A program made the translations under genes and the position numbers. Shown here piece after piece: positions 53,691 through 61,298 of a stretch of 64,000 nucleotides of DNA; the stretch's first letter is position 1; each line of letters begins with the position of its first letter. Origin of the DNA: Christensenella intestinihominis (GTDB lineage: Bacteria; Bacillota; Clostridia; Christensenellales; Christensenellaceae). The notes under the pieces are model-generated. The model searched no databases, was not told where the DNA came from, and saw only the letters and a program-made list of their open reading frames with translations. The DNA lies in contig NZ_MAIQ01000005.1 of the NCBI RefSeq assembly GCF_001678845.1, positions 164,850 to 228,849 of the forward strand. Direction: 5' to 3'.

Positions 53691-54267
53691 GCGCCGCAAA
53701 GGCGTGAACAAAGCGGTCGTCGCCGTCATCTGTATCGCCGTCGCGGCCGTGGTGGTTCTGGCCTGCATCTTTGTGCTGATGCCGCAAATTGAGCGGAACC
53801 AATATAAGCTGGAATATGCGGACCTGATTGAGAAATATTCGGACCGGTATGGGCTCGATCCCTATTTTGTCGCCGCAATTATCCATACGGAAAGCGGCTT
53901 TGATCCGGAAGCGGTGTCGGGTGCGGGCGCTATGGGCCTGATGCAGGTGGTCCCGGAAACAGGCGAATGGATCGCCGGGAAGCTCGGACTGGAGAATTTT
54001 ACAGCGAACGACCTTTTGAACCCGGAAACAAATATAGAGATGGGCTGCTGGTATCTTCAGTTTTTGCAGGAACGTTTTGATACGCTTCCGGTCATAATGG
54101 CGGCCTATAACGCGGGCCACAACAAGGTCAAGGAATGGCTTGCGGACCCCCGGTATTCGGATGACGGAACGAACCTGACAAATATTCCCTATGGGGAAAC
54201 GGACAACTATGTCAAAAAGGTGACGAAAGCATATGAGAAATACAAGGAACTGTACGAGCTTGGGTAA
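53671..54267 (+). CDS. Membrane-anchored lytic transglycosylase (SLT domain)
   Basis: A 198-residue protein with one N-terminal membrane anchor (about residues 15-37) and an SLT domain: AAIIHTESGFDPEAVSGAGA with the catalytic Glu of HTES, MGLMQVVPETG, and MAAYNAGHNKVKEWL. It cleaves peptidoglycan glycan strands outside the membrane. GAGGAA lies seven bases before the ATG at 53671. It overlaps coaE before it and the binding-protein gene after it, so all four genes from polA are likely one transcript. Confidence 0.93.
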   Translation: MGRMDYKRRKGVNKAVVAVICIAVAAVVVLACIFVLMPQIERNQYKLEYADLIEKYSDRYGLDPYFVAAIIHTESGFDPEAVSGAGAMGLMQVVPETGEWIAGKLGLENFTANDLLNPETNIEMGCWYLQFLQERFDTLPVIMAAYNAGHNKVKEWLADPRYSDDGTNLTNIPYGETDNYVKKVTKAYEKYKELYELG

Positions 54268-56014
54268 GAAGTTTATCGCGCTCCTGCTCGTTTGCATGGC
54301 GCTTGCATTGTGCGCGTGCGGAAATTTGGCGAATGGAACAAAGGAAGAAGAGGCGTCGTCGTCCGCTGCTCCTTCCGCCGTCCTGGGCGCAGGCCAGCAA
54401 TCCGGCGGCGACCTTTTTATTGCCATGCCGGCGGACACCGGCTCGCTCGATCCGCTTACCGCGACGGACGAGGACCTCGTGAACCTGCTCTCGCTGATCT
54501 ATGAACCGGCGATACGCATCAGCGCGGAGGGGCAGCCGGAAGCCTGCCTGATCGAGTCGTGGGAGGTGGACGAAAGCGGCCGGGTATATACTTTCAAGGT
54601 GCGCCAGAACGTTATGTTTACGGACGGAAATACGCCCCTCACGGCTGAAGATATTGTATACAGCGCCGGGCAGGTCGGCGGGCTTACGGGCACGCAGTTT
54701 GACGCTCCCGTTCCAGAGGAACCAAACCCGGAGGGAACGCAGGCGCCGGACAACCCGGAAGGAACGAACGAGCCGGATGGAACGGCGCCCACCCCCGAAG
54801 CCAGCCCCACCGGTTCGCCGGACGCGTCGGGAAGCCCGGAGGAATCGCCGGTCGTGGAAATCCCGCAGACCAACCGCTATGCGCAGTATAATTCCCTGGT
54901 CGAGAGCATCGAAATGGTGGACAGCGCCACGGTCAGGCTGACGATGACAAAGCCGGGCGTGGAAGCGCTTTATTTCATGTCGTTTCCCGTTATGAACGAA
55001 TTCCTCCGGGACGACGGGCAAACGGCCGGAACGGGTCCCTACCGGATCGATTCTTTCGATTCAAGCACAGAAATGGTGCTTACGGCAAATGAAGCATGGT
55101 GGGGCGGCAGGCCCAATATCCCGACGATCGTGGCAAAGCCGATGACCGGCAGTACGGCAAAGCTGGAAGCGGTATCGACCAGCGTCCTGGATTTCGTCAC
55201 GACGGACGTCCTGTACGCAGGGAAATATAAAATTGCGGGGAAAACGCAGGTAATCGATTATATGACGAATTACTACGACTGCCTGGTGCCCAATCTCGGC
55301 AATCCGGCGCTGGGAATTACGGGGGTGCGGCAGGCGCTTTCCTACGCAATTGACAGGCGCGAGCTGATTTCAACGGTGCTCATGGGTCATGGCGTGCCGG
55401 CAAATATGCCCATTTCTCCGGATTTTTATGCGTATGATTCCAAATATAACCAGGATGAAAACCTGAAAACGGCGCGCGCCCTGCTTGAAGAAGCAGGGTA
55501 CCGGAGCAGCATGGAGGGCGAGGGAAATATCCTCCAGCTTTCGCTCATCGTGCCCGACGACCGGGAGATATACTATAGGGTAGAGGCTGCAAAAGCAATT
55601 AGAAAGCAGCTTGAAGAGGTAGGCGTCGAGGTTACGGTGGAGGAACTGAACCAGCAGGAGTATTACGACCGCCTGCAGGCCAAGAACTTCGACCTCGCGC
55701 TGTGCAGCTTTTATCTGGATGAGGACCCGGATGTCGGCTTTATGTTCAAGCCGGGCGGTTCCGCAAATTACGGCGGGGTGGACAGCGCCGAGATCACAGC
55801 CGCGATCGATGCGGCGCGCGGCGCGTTCAGGGAAGAGGATATCAAAGCCAATTACAGCGAGCTGCAAAGGCTGCTTACGGAACGCGTCCCGCAGATCGGC
55901 CTTTACTACCGGATGAATTCCATTGTGTGCAGCGAGCTCCTGACGGATATTAAAAATCCGCGCCAGGGACAGGTATTTGCGCAGGTGAACGAGTGGTACT
56001 ATAAGAAAAGTTAG
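54233..56014 (+). CDS. Oligopeptide-type (family 5) solute-binding lipoprotein
   Basis: A 593-residue extracellular binding protein of the OppA/DppA type with lipobox LCAC (Cys29). LDPLTATDEDLVNLLSLIYE, GVRQALSYAIDRRELI and NFDLALCSFYLDEDPD are characteristic. A Pro/Glu/Gly/Ser-rich, charged insertion of about 55 residues lies after GGLTGTQFDAPVPEEP (about residues 160-215). No permease or ATPase gene is adjacent, so it may serve a transporter elsewhere or act in envelope signalling. AAGGTGA lies nine bases before the ATG, inside the transglycosylase gene. Confidence 0.88.
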   Translation: MRNTRNCTSLGKKFIALLLVCMALALCACGNLANGTKEEEASSSAAPSAVLGAGQQSGGDLFIAMPADTGSLDPLTATDEDLVNLLSLIYEPAIRISAEGQPEACLIESWEVDESGRVYTFKVRQNVMFTDGNTPLTAEDIVYSAGQVGGLTGTQFDAPVPEEPNPEGTQAPDNPEGTNEPDGTAPTPEASPTGSPDASGSPEESPVVEIPQTNRYAQYNSLVESIEMVDSATVRLTMTKPGVEALYFMSFPVMNEFLRDDGQTAGTGPYRIDSFDSSTEMVLTANEAWWGGRPNIPTIVAKPMTGSTAKLEAVSTSVLDFVTTDVLYAGKYKIAGKTQVIDYMTNYYDCLVPNLGNPALGITGVRQALSYAIDRRELISTVLMGHGVPANMPISPDFYAYDSKYNQDENLKTARALLEEAGYRSSMEGEGNILQLSLIVPDDREIYYRVEAAKAIRKQLEEVGVEVTVEELNQQEYYDRLQAKNFDLALCSFYLDEDPDVGFMFKPGGSANYGGVDSAEITAAIDAARGAFREEDIKANYSELQRLLTERVPQIGLYYRMNSIVCSELLTDIKNPRQGQVFAQVNEWYYKKS

Positions 56015-56077
56015 CAATGCGCCGTTTTTGTTTATCAGAAAGATAACCGGGTGGGATTTGTATGAAGGGACTTTTGT

Positions 56078-57535
56078 ATGAACACCGAAAAAAACGGAAC
56101 CATGATGCAGTATTTCGAGTGGGAGCTTCCCGCCGGAATCCTGTGGAAACAGGCGGCTGAAAAAGCCGGGGAGCTTGCGGACGACGGCATTACCGCAGTA
56201 TGGCTTCCGCCCGCCTACAAGGGCAGCGGCGGGGCGAACGACGTCGGCTATGCCGTCTACGACCTGTACGATCTTGGCGAGTTCGACCAAAAGGGCTCCG
56301 TTGCCACAAAATACGGAACCAAAGAAGAATACCTGCGCGCGGTAGACGCGCTTCATGCGGCGGGCCTGCAGGTTTACGCCGATATTGTACTTGACCATAA
56401 AATGGGTGCGGACGGCCTCGAGGAGGTTTCCGCATGCGAGTTCGCCCAGGAAAACCGGTATGAGCAGGTCAGCGGGGAAGAAATGATTTCCGCGTGGACG
56501 AAATTTGATTTTCCGGGAAGGAACGGAGCCTATTCCGGTTTCAGGTGGAACAGCGAACATTTTGCGGCAATTGACCGTGACGAAAAAACGGGACGGTCCT
56601 CCATTTTCCAGTTTCGCGGAAAACAGTGGCAGGATGAAGTCGATAAGGAATTCGGGAATTTTGAATATTTGATGGGCGCAAGCATCGACCTGAGCAATGA
56701 AGAGGTGGTCCGGGAGCTTACGGAATGGGGAAAATGGTATCTCCGCGAAGTTCCCCTCGACGGCTTTCGGATCGACGCGGTAAAGCATATGCGGTTTACC
56801 TTTTACAGCCATTGGCTTGCGGAGCTCCGCAAGGAGGCGGGCCGGGAGCTGTTTGCGGTCGGGGAATACTGGAACGGGGACGTAGGGAAGCTTTCTAATT
56901 ATATCGATATTACCGGGGGGACCCTTTCCCTGTTCGATGTGCCGCTCCATTTCCGTTTCCGCGATGCGGCGGATTCCGGGAGCGCCTTTGATATGCGCAC
57001 GGTTTTTGACCGTACGCTGGTGCGGGAAAATCCGCTGCTGGCGGTGCCGTTCGTGGATAACCACGATACGCAGCCCGGGCAGTCCCTGGAGTCGTGGGTG
57101 CAGGATTGGTTCAAGCCGCTGGCATATGCGTTGATTTTGCTGCGGGAGGATGGATATCCCTGCGTATTTTACGGGGATTATTACGGAATCCCGACGCACG
57201 GCATTGCGCCCAAACGGCAATGGCTCCGCCCGATGGTTAAGGCGCGGGAACTGCTGGCGTATGGAGCCCAGCACGATTATTTTGACGACCCGCACCTTGT
57301 GGGCTGGACGCGGGAAGGGGACGAAGCCCATCCGGGTTCGGGCCTTGCCGTGGTCATGAGCAACGAGGTCGGCGGTGAAAAGACGATGTATGTGGGGGAA
57401 CGGTTTGCGGGCAGGACGTTTTACGATGTCCTTGGAAACCGCAAGGGAGTCGTTACCGTCGGCGAAGACGGAAACGCCGCCTTTTCATCAGGGGACGGCA
57501 GCGTATCGGTCTGGGCGCCGGTGCTGCGGCAATAA
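56078..57535 (+). CDS. Cytoplasmic alpha-amylase (GH13)
   Basis: A 485-residue GH13 enzyme of the liquefying (GH13_5) type with no signal peptide. It starts MMQYFEWELPAG and has ADIVLDHKMGADG, GFRIDAVKHM with the nucleophile Asp, VGEYWNGD with the acid/base Glu, and VDNHDTQPGQ with the transition-state Asp. It hydrolyses alpha-1,4 bonds in glycogen or maltodextrins inside the cell. GAAGGGAC lies before the ATG. It stands alone, followed by a hairpin shared with the convergent gene. Confidence 0.93.
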   Translation: MNTEKNGTMMQYFEWELPAGILWKQAAEKAGELADDGITAVWLPPAYKGSGGANDVGYAVYDLYDLGEFDQKGSVATKYGTKEEYLRAVDALHAAGLQVYADIVLDHKMGADGLEEVSACEFAQENRYEQVSGEEMISAWTKFDFPGRNGAYSGFRWNSEHFAAIDRDEKTGRSSIFQFRGKQWQDEVDKEFGNFEYLMGASIDLSNEEVVRELTEWGKWYLREVPLDGFRIDAVKHMRFTFYSHWLAELRKEAGRELFAVGEYWNGDVGKLSNYIDITGGTLSLFDVPLHFRFRDAADSGSAFDMRTVFDRTLVRENPLLAVPFVDNHDTQPGQSLESWVQDWFKPLAYALILLREDGYPCVFYGDYYGIPTHGIAPKRQWLRPMVKARELLAYGAQHDYFDDPHLVGWTREGDEAHPGSGLAVVMSNEVGGEKTMYVGERFAGRTFYDVLGNRKGVVTVGEDGNAAFSSGDGSVSVWAPVLRQ

Positions 57536-57561
57536 AAAAGAAAAGCAGCAATGCGTAAAAA

Positions 57562-57587
57562 AAGGACGGCCTTTATGGCCGTCCTTG
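57562..57587. terminator. Hairpin between the amylase and peptidoglycan-binding genes
   Basis: AAGGACGGCC (57562-57571) pairs with GGCCGTCCTT (57577-57586). A stretch of A lies before it, giving a T run on the minus strand. It serves the convergent genes. Confidence 0.82.
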
Positions 57588-57601
57588 CTTGTTTCCCATG
57601 C

Positions 57602-58348
57602 CTACTGCCCGGCGCGGACCACCGCCTGGATATGCTCTTCATCCGGGAGTGCGGAAACATCCGTCTTGCTGTTGTTGAAATACAGGAACGTATGCCCCTG
57701 CATTCCGCTTCCGTAAAGGTCGTCTCCACCTGTAGGCATACCAAACAGGGACGCCGCATAGGTATGCCCGTCCACACTGACGAGAACGGAACGGTGCTCC
57801 CATGTATCGCCTCCTCCGAATATGGCGCGGTACGTATCGTAATCCGCCGGAGAAGGCGTCGCCACATAAGCGCAATTAACCCCGCCCGTACGGATCAGCT
57901 GGAAGGTCTTGCCGGTATTGAAATCCTGTACGGAAAATTGTGTTTCTACCGGAATCAGCGGATCGATGTTTTCCCAGGAAAGAAGCTCTCCCTTTGTTTG
58001 CACCGTACCCGTATAGGCGGGCCCGGACACCTTTTTTATGGAAGAACTGATCGGCGCGCGTTTTGCGTCGCTGGAAAACAAAGCCTGGTAGGTTGCGTCG
58101 CCAACCTGGCCGTCCGGGGCAATGCCGCTTTGCGTCTGGAACCGTTTAACGGCCTCCACCGTCATGTCGCTGAACTTCCCGGTAGGGCGGTAGTTCAGGT
58201 ACCCAAGATCGCGCAGCCGCATCTGCACCAGCGCCACCTCGTCGCCCGTTGCGTGCTGTTTAATTGCCGAATCCCCTTCTGCCGCCGCAATAACCGGAAG
58301 GGTGATTACAAAGCAGGCGAGGAGTAAAATTCCAATCCATTTTTTCAT
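57602..58348 (-). CDS. Secreted protein with a peptidoglycan-binding domain
   Basis: A 248-residue exported protein: signal peptide (to about residue 23), a PG_binding_1 domain (VALVQMRLRDLGYLNYRPTG, TVEAVKRFQTQSGIAPDGQVG, about 35-90), then a C-terminal domain of about 150 residues. The C-terminal domain contains GGVNCAYVATPSPAD and a GMPTGG...GMQGHTFLYFNNSKT pattern; I recall this as a recurrent partner of peptidoglycan-binding domains in Clostridia, of unknown activity. It probably acts in the wall. Its -10 box is only six bases from the ATG and no ribosome site is visible. Confidence 0.82.
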   Translation of the reverse strand: MKKWIGILLLACFVITLPVIAAAEGDSAIKQHATGDEVALVQMRLRDLGYLNYRPTGKFSDMTVEAVKRFQTQSGIAPDGQVGDATYQALFSSDAKRAPISSSIKKVSGPAYTGTVQTKGELLSWENIDPLIPVETQFSVQDFNTGKTFQLIRTGGVNCAYVATPSPADYDTYRAIFGGGDTWEHRSVLVSVDGHTYAASLFGMPTGGDDLYGSGMQGHTFLYFNNSKTDVSALPDEEHIQAVVRAGQ

Positions 58349-58354
58349 ACCGCT

Positions 58355-58417
58355 ATTTTACAAAATAATGGGAAAAAATGCAAATTTGTTTCAAATTCCG
58401 GGGCTTTCCAGTATAAT
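58355..58417. promoter_or_regulatory. Divergent promoters with -10 boxes six bases from the ATGs
   Basis: Minus strand: TTGCAT (58383-58378), 17 bases, TAAAAT (58360-58355), six bases before the ATG at 58348. Plus strand: TATAAT (58412-58417), six bases before the ATG at 58424, with a poor -35. Both transcripts could start at or very near the initiation codon. Confidence 0.5.
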
Positions 58418-58423
58418 AAATCT

Positions 58424-59038
58424 ATGGGTAAAATTACGGATATGCAAAAAGGAAAGCGCAATCAAGACCGCATCAATATTTATGTGGACGATGAATTTGC
58501 GTTTGCCGTTTATATTGATACGGCCCTTGCGAACCACCTCAAAATAGGCGCGGATATTTCCGGGGAAGAGCGTGAGCGCATCCTGCGCGAAGACGGGGCG
58601 AAATATGCGCTTGCGTGCGCGATGAAATTCCTTTCCTACCGGATGCGGACGGAAAAGGAGCTGCGCGATAAGCTCCGCGAAAAAGAGGTTCCGCAGGACT
58701 GCATTGAAGGGGCGGTAGAAAAGCTGAAAGAAATCGGCTACCTCAACGACCGGGAATTTGCGGAGCTGTACGCGCAGGAACTTCTCGGGAAATACGGACA
58801 GCGCGTTGCGGTGCAGAAGCTTATGCAAAAAGGAATCCCGCGCGATATCGCGGAAGAGGCGGCAAAAGGGGCCGGGCAGGAAGCGTCGGTGCTTGACGGA
58901 TATGTCGCCAGGCTGAAACAAAAGTACCGCAATGAAGAACCGGGAAAAGCGAAACAGAAAATGATACGCGCACTGATGGCCAGGGGCTTTGAATACGAAG
59001 AAGTCAGGCGCGCGCTCCAAAGGTGTGAAGAGGAATGA
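58424..59038 (+). CDS. recX: RecA regulatory protein RecX
   Basis: A 204-residue RecX: basic N-terminus, then three-helix repeats including AMKFLSYRMRTEKELRDKL, IGYLNDREFAELYAQEL and KAKQKMIRALMARGFEYEEV. RecX limits RecA filament growth. The ATG at 58424 is only six bases from TATAAT and lacks a ribosome site; the in-frame ATG at 58442 also lacks one. The stop overlaps birA in ATGA. recA is not in the window. Confidence 0.9.
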   Translation: MGKITDMQKGKRNQDRINIYVDDEFAFAVYIDTALANHLKIGADISGEERERILREDGAKYALACAMKFLSYRMRTEKELRDKLREKEVPQDCIEGAVEKLKEIGYLNDREFAELYAQELLGKYGQRVAVQKLMQKGIPRDIAEEAAKGAGQEASVLDGYVARLKQKYRNEEPGKAKQKMIRALMARGFEYEEVRRALQRCEEE

Positions 59039-60000
59039 GAAAAGAAATTTTAAAACTGCTGTTTACTGCGGATGATTTTTTGTCCGGGGAACAAATCAGC
59101 GAAACCCTGGGTATTTCACGGGCCGCCGTATGGAAGCATATCAAGGCGATTAAGGATGAAGGCGGCATAATCGAGGCGCACACCAAACGGGGTTACCGCC
59201 TTGTGGCGCTCCCGGATTTGCTGAAGCCGGATTATGTCGGCTTTTTTACGCAGCGGGCGGCCGATATTGTCTGGCTCCGCGAAGTGGATTCCACAAACGA
59301 GTATGCCAAACGAATGGCGCGGGAAGGCGCGCCGCATGGAAGTATTTATATCGCGGAGCTGCAAACAAAAGGAAAAGGCAGGCTCAGCCGGGGCTGGGTC
59401 TCCTGTCCGGGAGACGCAATCCAGATGAGCATGCTTCTTCGCCCGGAATTTGAGCCGCCGAAAGCCCCCGCGGTCACCTTTGCCGCCGCGCTCGGCGTGG
59501 TCAGCGCGATCCGGCGGACCTGCGGCATCGAGGCGAAAATCAAGTGGCCGAACGACGTTGTGTTCGGCGGGAAAAAGCTGTGCGGGATTTTAACGGAGAT
59601 GTCGTCGGATATGGACCGTGTGGAATACATCGTCTGCGGTATGGGCCTCAATGTCAACCAGCGGGAGTTTGACGGGGAGGTCGCGGAAAAAGCGATATCC
59701 CTGCGAATGGCGTCGGGGAAAAAGCAGGACCGGGTAAGGCTTGCCGCCGCAATGGCCGACGATGTGCGCGCATATTGCGAACGGTATATTTTACAGGGAA
59801 TCGACGCGATTTTTGATGAATATTGCGCAAATAGTGTTATAATAGGAAAAGAAATTAAAGTTCTAAGCGGGAATAAAACCGTTACGGGCGTCTGCAGCGG
59901 TTTTTCAAAGCAGGGAGAGCTGCTCCTTGATATTGACGGGAAAACGCAGGCTTTTATGGCGGGCGAGGTTTCCGTTCGCGGCATGGAACAATATATTTAA
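59035..60000 (+). CDS. birA: Bifunctional biotin ligase/repressor BirA
   Basis: A 321-residue BirA: an N-terminal winged helix (SGEQISETLGISRAAVWKHI) that would bind a biotin operator, the ligase core with TKGKGRLSRGW (biotinyl-AMP loop) and KWPNDVVFGGKKLCGIL, and a C-terminal SH3-like domain. It activates biotin with ATP and attaches it to carrier proteins, and can repress biotin genes. No biotin-synthesis or carboxylase gene is nearby. The ATG overlaps the recX stop. Confidence 0.95.
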   Translation: MRKEILKLLFTADDFLSGEQISETLGISRAAVWKHIKAIKDEGGIIEAHTKRGYRLVALPDLLKPDYVGFFTQRAADIVWLREVDSTNEYAKRMAREGAPHGSIYIAELQTKGKGRLSRGWVSCPGDAIQMSMLLRPEFEPPKAPAVTFAAALGVVSAIRRTCGIEAKIKWPNDVVFGGKKLCGILTEMSSDMDRVEYIVCGMGLNVNQREFDGEVAEKAISLRMASGKKQDRVRLAAAMADDVRAYCERYILQGIDAIFDEYCANSVIIGKEIKVLSGNKTVTGVCSGFSKQGELLLDIDGKTQAFMAGEVSVRGMEQYI

Positions 60001-60012
60001 CGGAGATTTTTT

Positions 60013-60936
60013 ATGTACAGCGGAAGTATTACAAATATTCAGGGCCTTCTGGCCGGCCATGCGCAGGATACCGCGGGGCATACCGGGATCACCGTGATCC
60101 TTGCGCCCAATGGGGCGGTATGCGGCGTGGATGTGCGCGGAAGCGCGCCGGGGACGCGGGAAACCGCGTTTATGTCCCAGGGCAAGGCTGTACAGGAATG
60201 CTATGCGGTATTGCTTGCGGGGGGAAGCGCTTTTGGCCTTGCCGCGGCAGACGGCGTAATGATTTATTGCGAACAGCAGGGGATGGGCGTACGGACGGAA
60301 GACGCAGTCGTGCCGATTATTCCGGCGGCTGTCATTTATGACCTTGGCTATGGCCGGAGCGATATCCGCCCGAATGCCGGTATGGGCTATGCGGCGTGCA
60401 TCAACGCCTGCACCAAGGTGCCCCAGGGCAGCGTCGGCGTCGGGATGGGCGCTACGGTGGGCAAGGTCCTGGGCATGAAGCATGCGCAGAAAAGCGGCGT
60501 AGGCACCGCCAGCCTGCAGCTACCCGGCGGGGTAATTGTTGCGGCGCTCGTGGGGGTAAACGCCTTTGGCGACGTAATCGAAAATGGCAGGGTGCTTGCC
60601 GGGGCGCAAAAAAACGGCACGCATATCAATACGGCAAAATATATGCTTGAGAATAAAGTGGAAACGGAATTCATGAAGGGGCGCAATACGACGATCGGCG
60701 TGGTTGCAACCAATGCAAAACTGACGAAGGACGAGGCGGCAAAGCTCGCGCAGGTTGCGCATGACGGCCTTGCCAAATCGATTGATCCGATCCATACCAT
60801 GGTGGATGGAGATACAATATTCTCGCTTTCCTATGGAAGCCGGGCCGCGGATATGAATATATTGATTACCGCCGCAATCGAAGCGACAAGGCGGGCGGTT
60901 ATCAACAGCGTCCTTGCGGTGGAGGAAACGTTATGA
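60013..60936 (+). CDS. P1 family (DmpA-like) aminopeptidase
   Basis: A 307-residue Ntn-fold protein of the P1 peptidase family. GVDVRGSAPGTRET, LLAGGSAFGLAAADGVM and the likely autocleavage site GRNTTIGVVATNA, where a Thr would become the N-terminal nucleophile, are present. The family includes D-amino-acid amidases and beta-peptidyl aminopeptidases acting on small peptides or amides. CGGAG precedes the ATG, and the stop overlaps acpS in ATGA. It is unclear why it sits in this housekeeping operon. Confidence 0.9.
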   Translation: MYSGSITNIQGLLAGHAQDTAGHTGITVILAPNGAVCGVDVRGSAPGTRETAFMSQGKAVQECYAVLLAGGSAFGLAAADGVMIYCEQQGMGVRTEDAVVPIIPAAVIYDLGYGRSDIRPNAGMGYAACINACTKVPQGSVGVGMGATVGKVLGMKHAQKSGVGTASLQLPGGVIVAALVGVNAFGDVIENGRVLAGAQKNGTHINTAKYMLENKVETEFMKGRNTTIGVVATNAKLTKDEAAKLAQVAHDGLAKSIDPIHTMVDGDTIFSLSYGSRAADMNILITAAIEATRRAVINSVLAVEETL

Positions 60937-61298
60937 TTGTTGGCGTAGGGATCGACAGCCTCCGCATTGCGCGCATGGAAAATGCGATGAAGCGGGAGGC
61001 TTTTTTGAATCGGGTATTTACTGAAAACGAAAGGCGTTACCTGGATGGAAAAAGGCTTGCCGCCCAAAGCGCGGCGGGAATGTTCTGTGCGAAGGAAGCG
61101 GTTTTAAAGGCCCTCTCGCTTGGCATCATAGACGCAAAACTTACAGATATCGAAATTTTGCATCAGGAAAACGGCGCGCCCTATGCCGTGCTGCACGGTT
61201 CGCTTGCGATGGAAGCGTCCATGCATATCAGCATCACGCACACGGAAGAAACGGCCAGCGCAATCGCTATACTGGAAAAGGAGAAACAGGCAAAATGA
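60933..61298 (+). CDS. acpS: Holo-[acyl-carrier-protein] synthase
   Basis: A 121-residue AcpS: IVGVGIDSLRIARMENAM (with the metal-binding Asp), RVFTENERRYLDG and MFCAKEAVLKAL (the Glu that completes the Mg site), and SITHTEETASAIAI. It transfers phosphopantetheine from CoA to acyl carrier protein. It overlaps the P1 peptidase and nnr genes at both ends; the acpS-nnr pairing is a common conserved neighbourhood. Confidence 0.95.
   Translation: MIVGVGIDSLRIARMENAMKREAFLNRVFTENERRYLDGKRLAAQSAAGMFCAKEAVLKALSLGIIDAKLTDIEILHQENGAPYAVLHGSLAMEASMHISITHTEETASAIAILEKEKQAK

Noticed and set aside
55370..57331. 653-residue open frame antisense to the binding-protein and amylase genes
   Set aside because: It spans two real genes and their gap on the other strand, with no motif or ribosome site.
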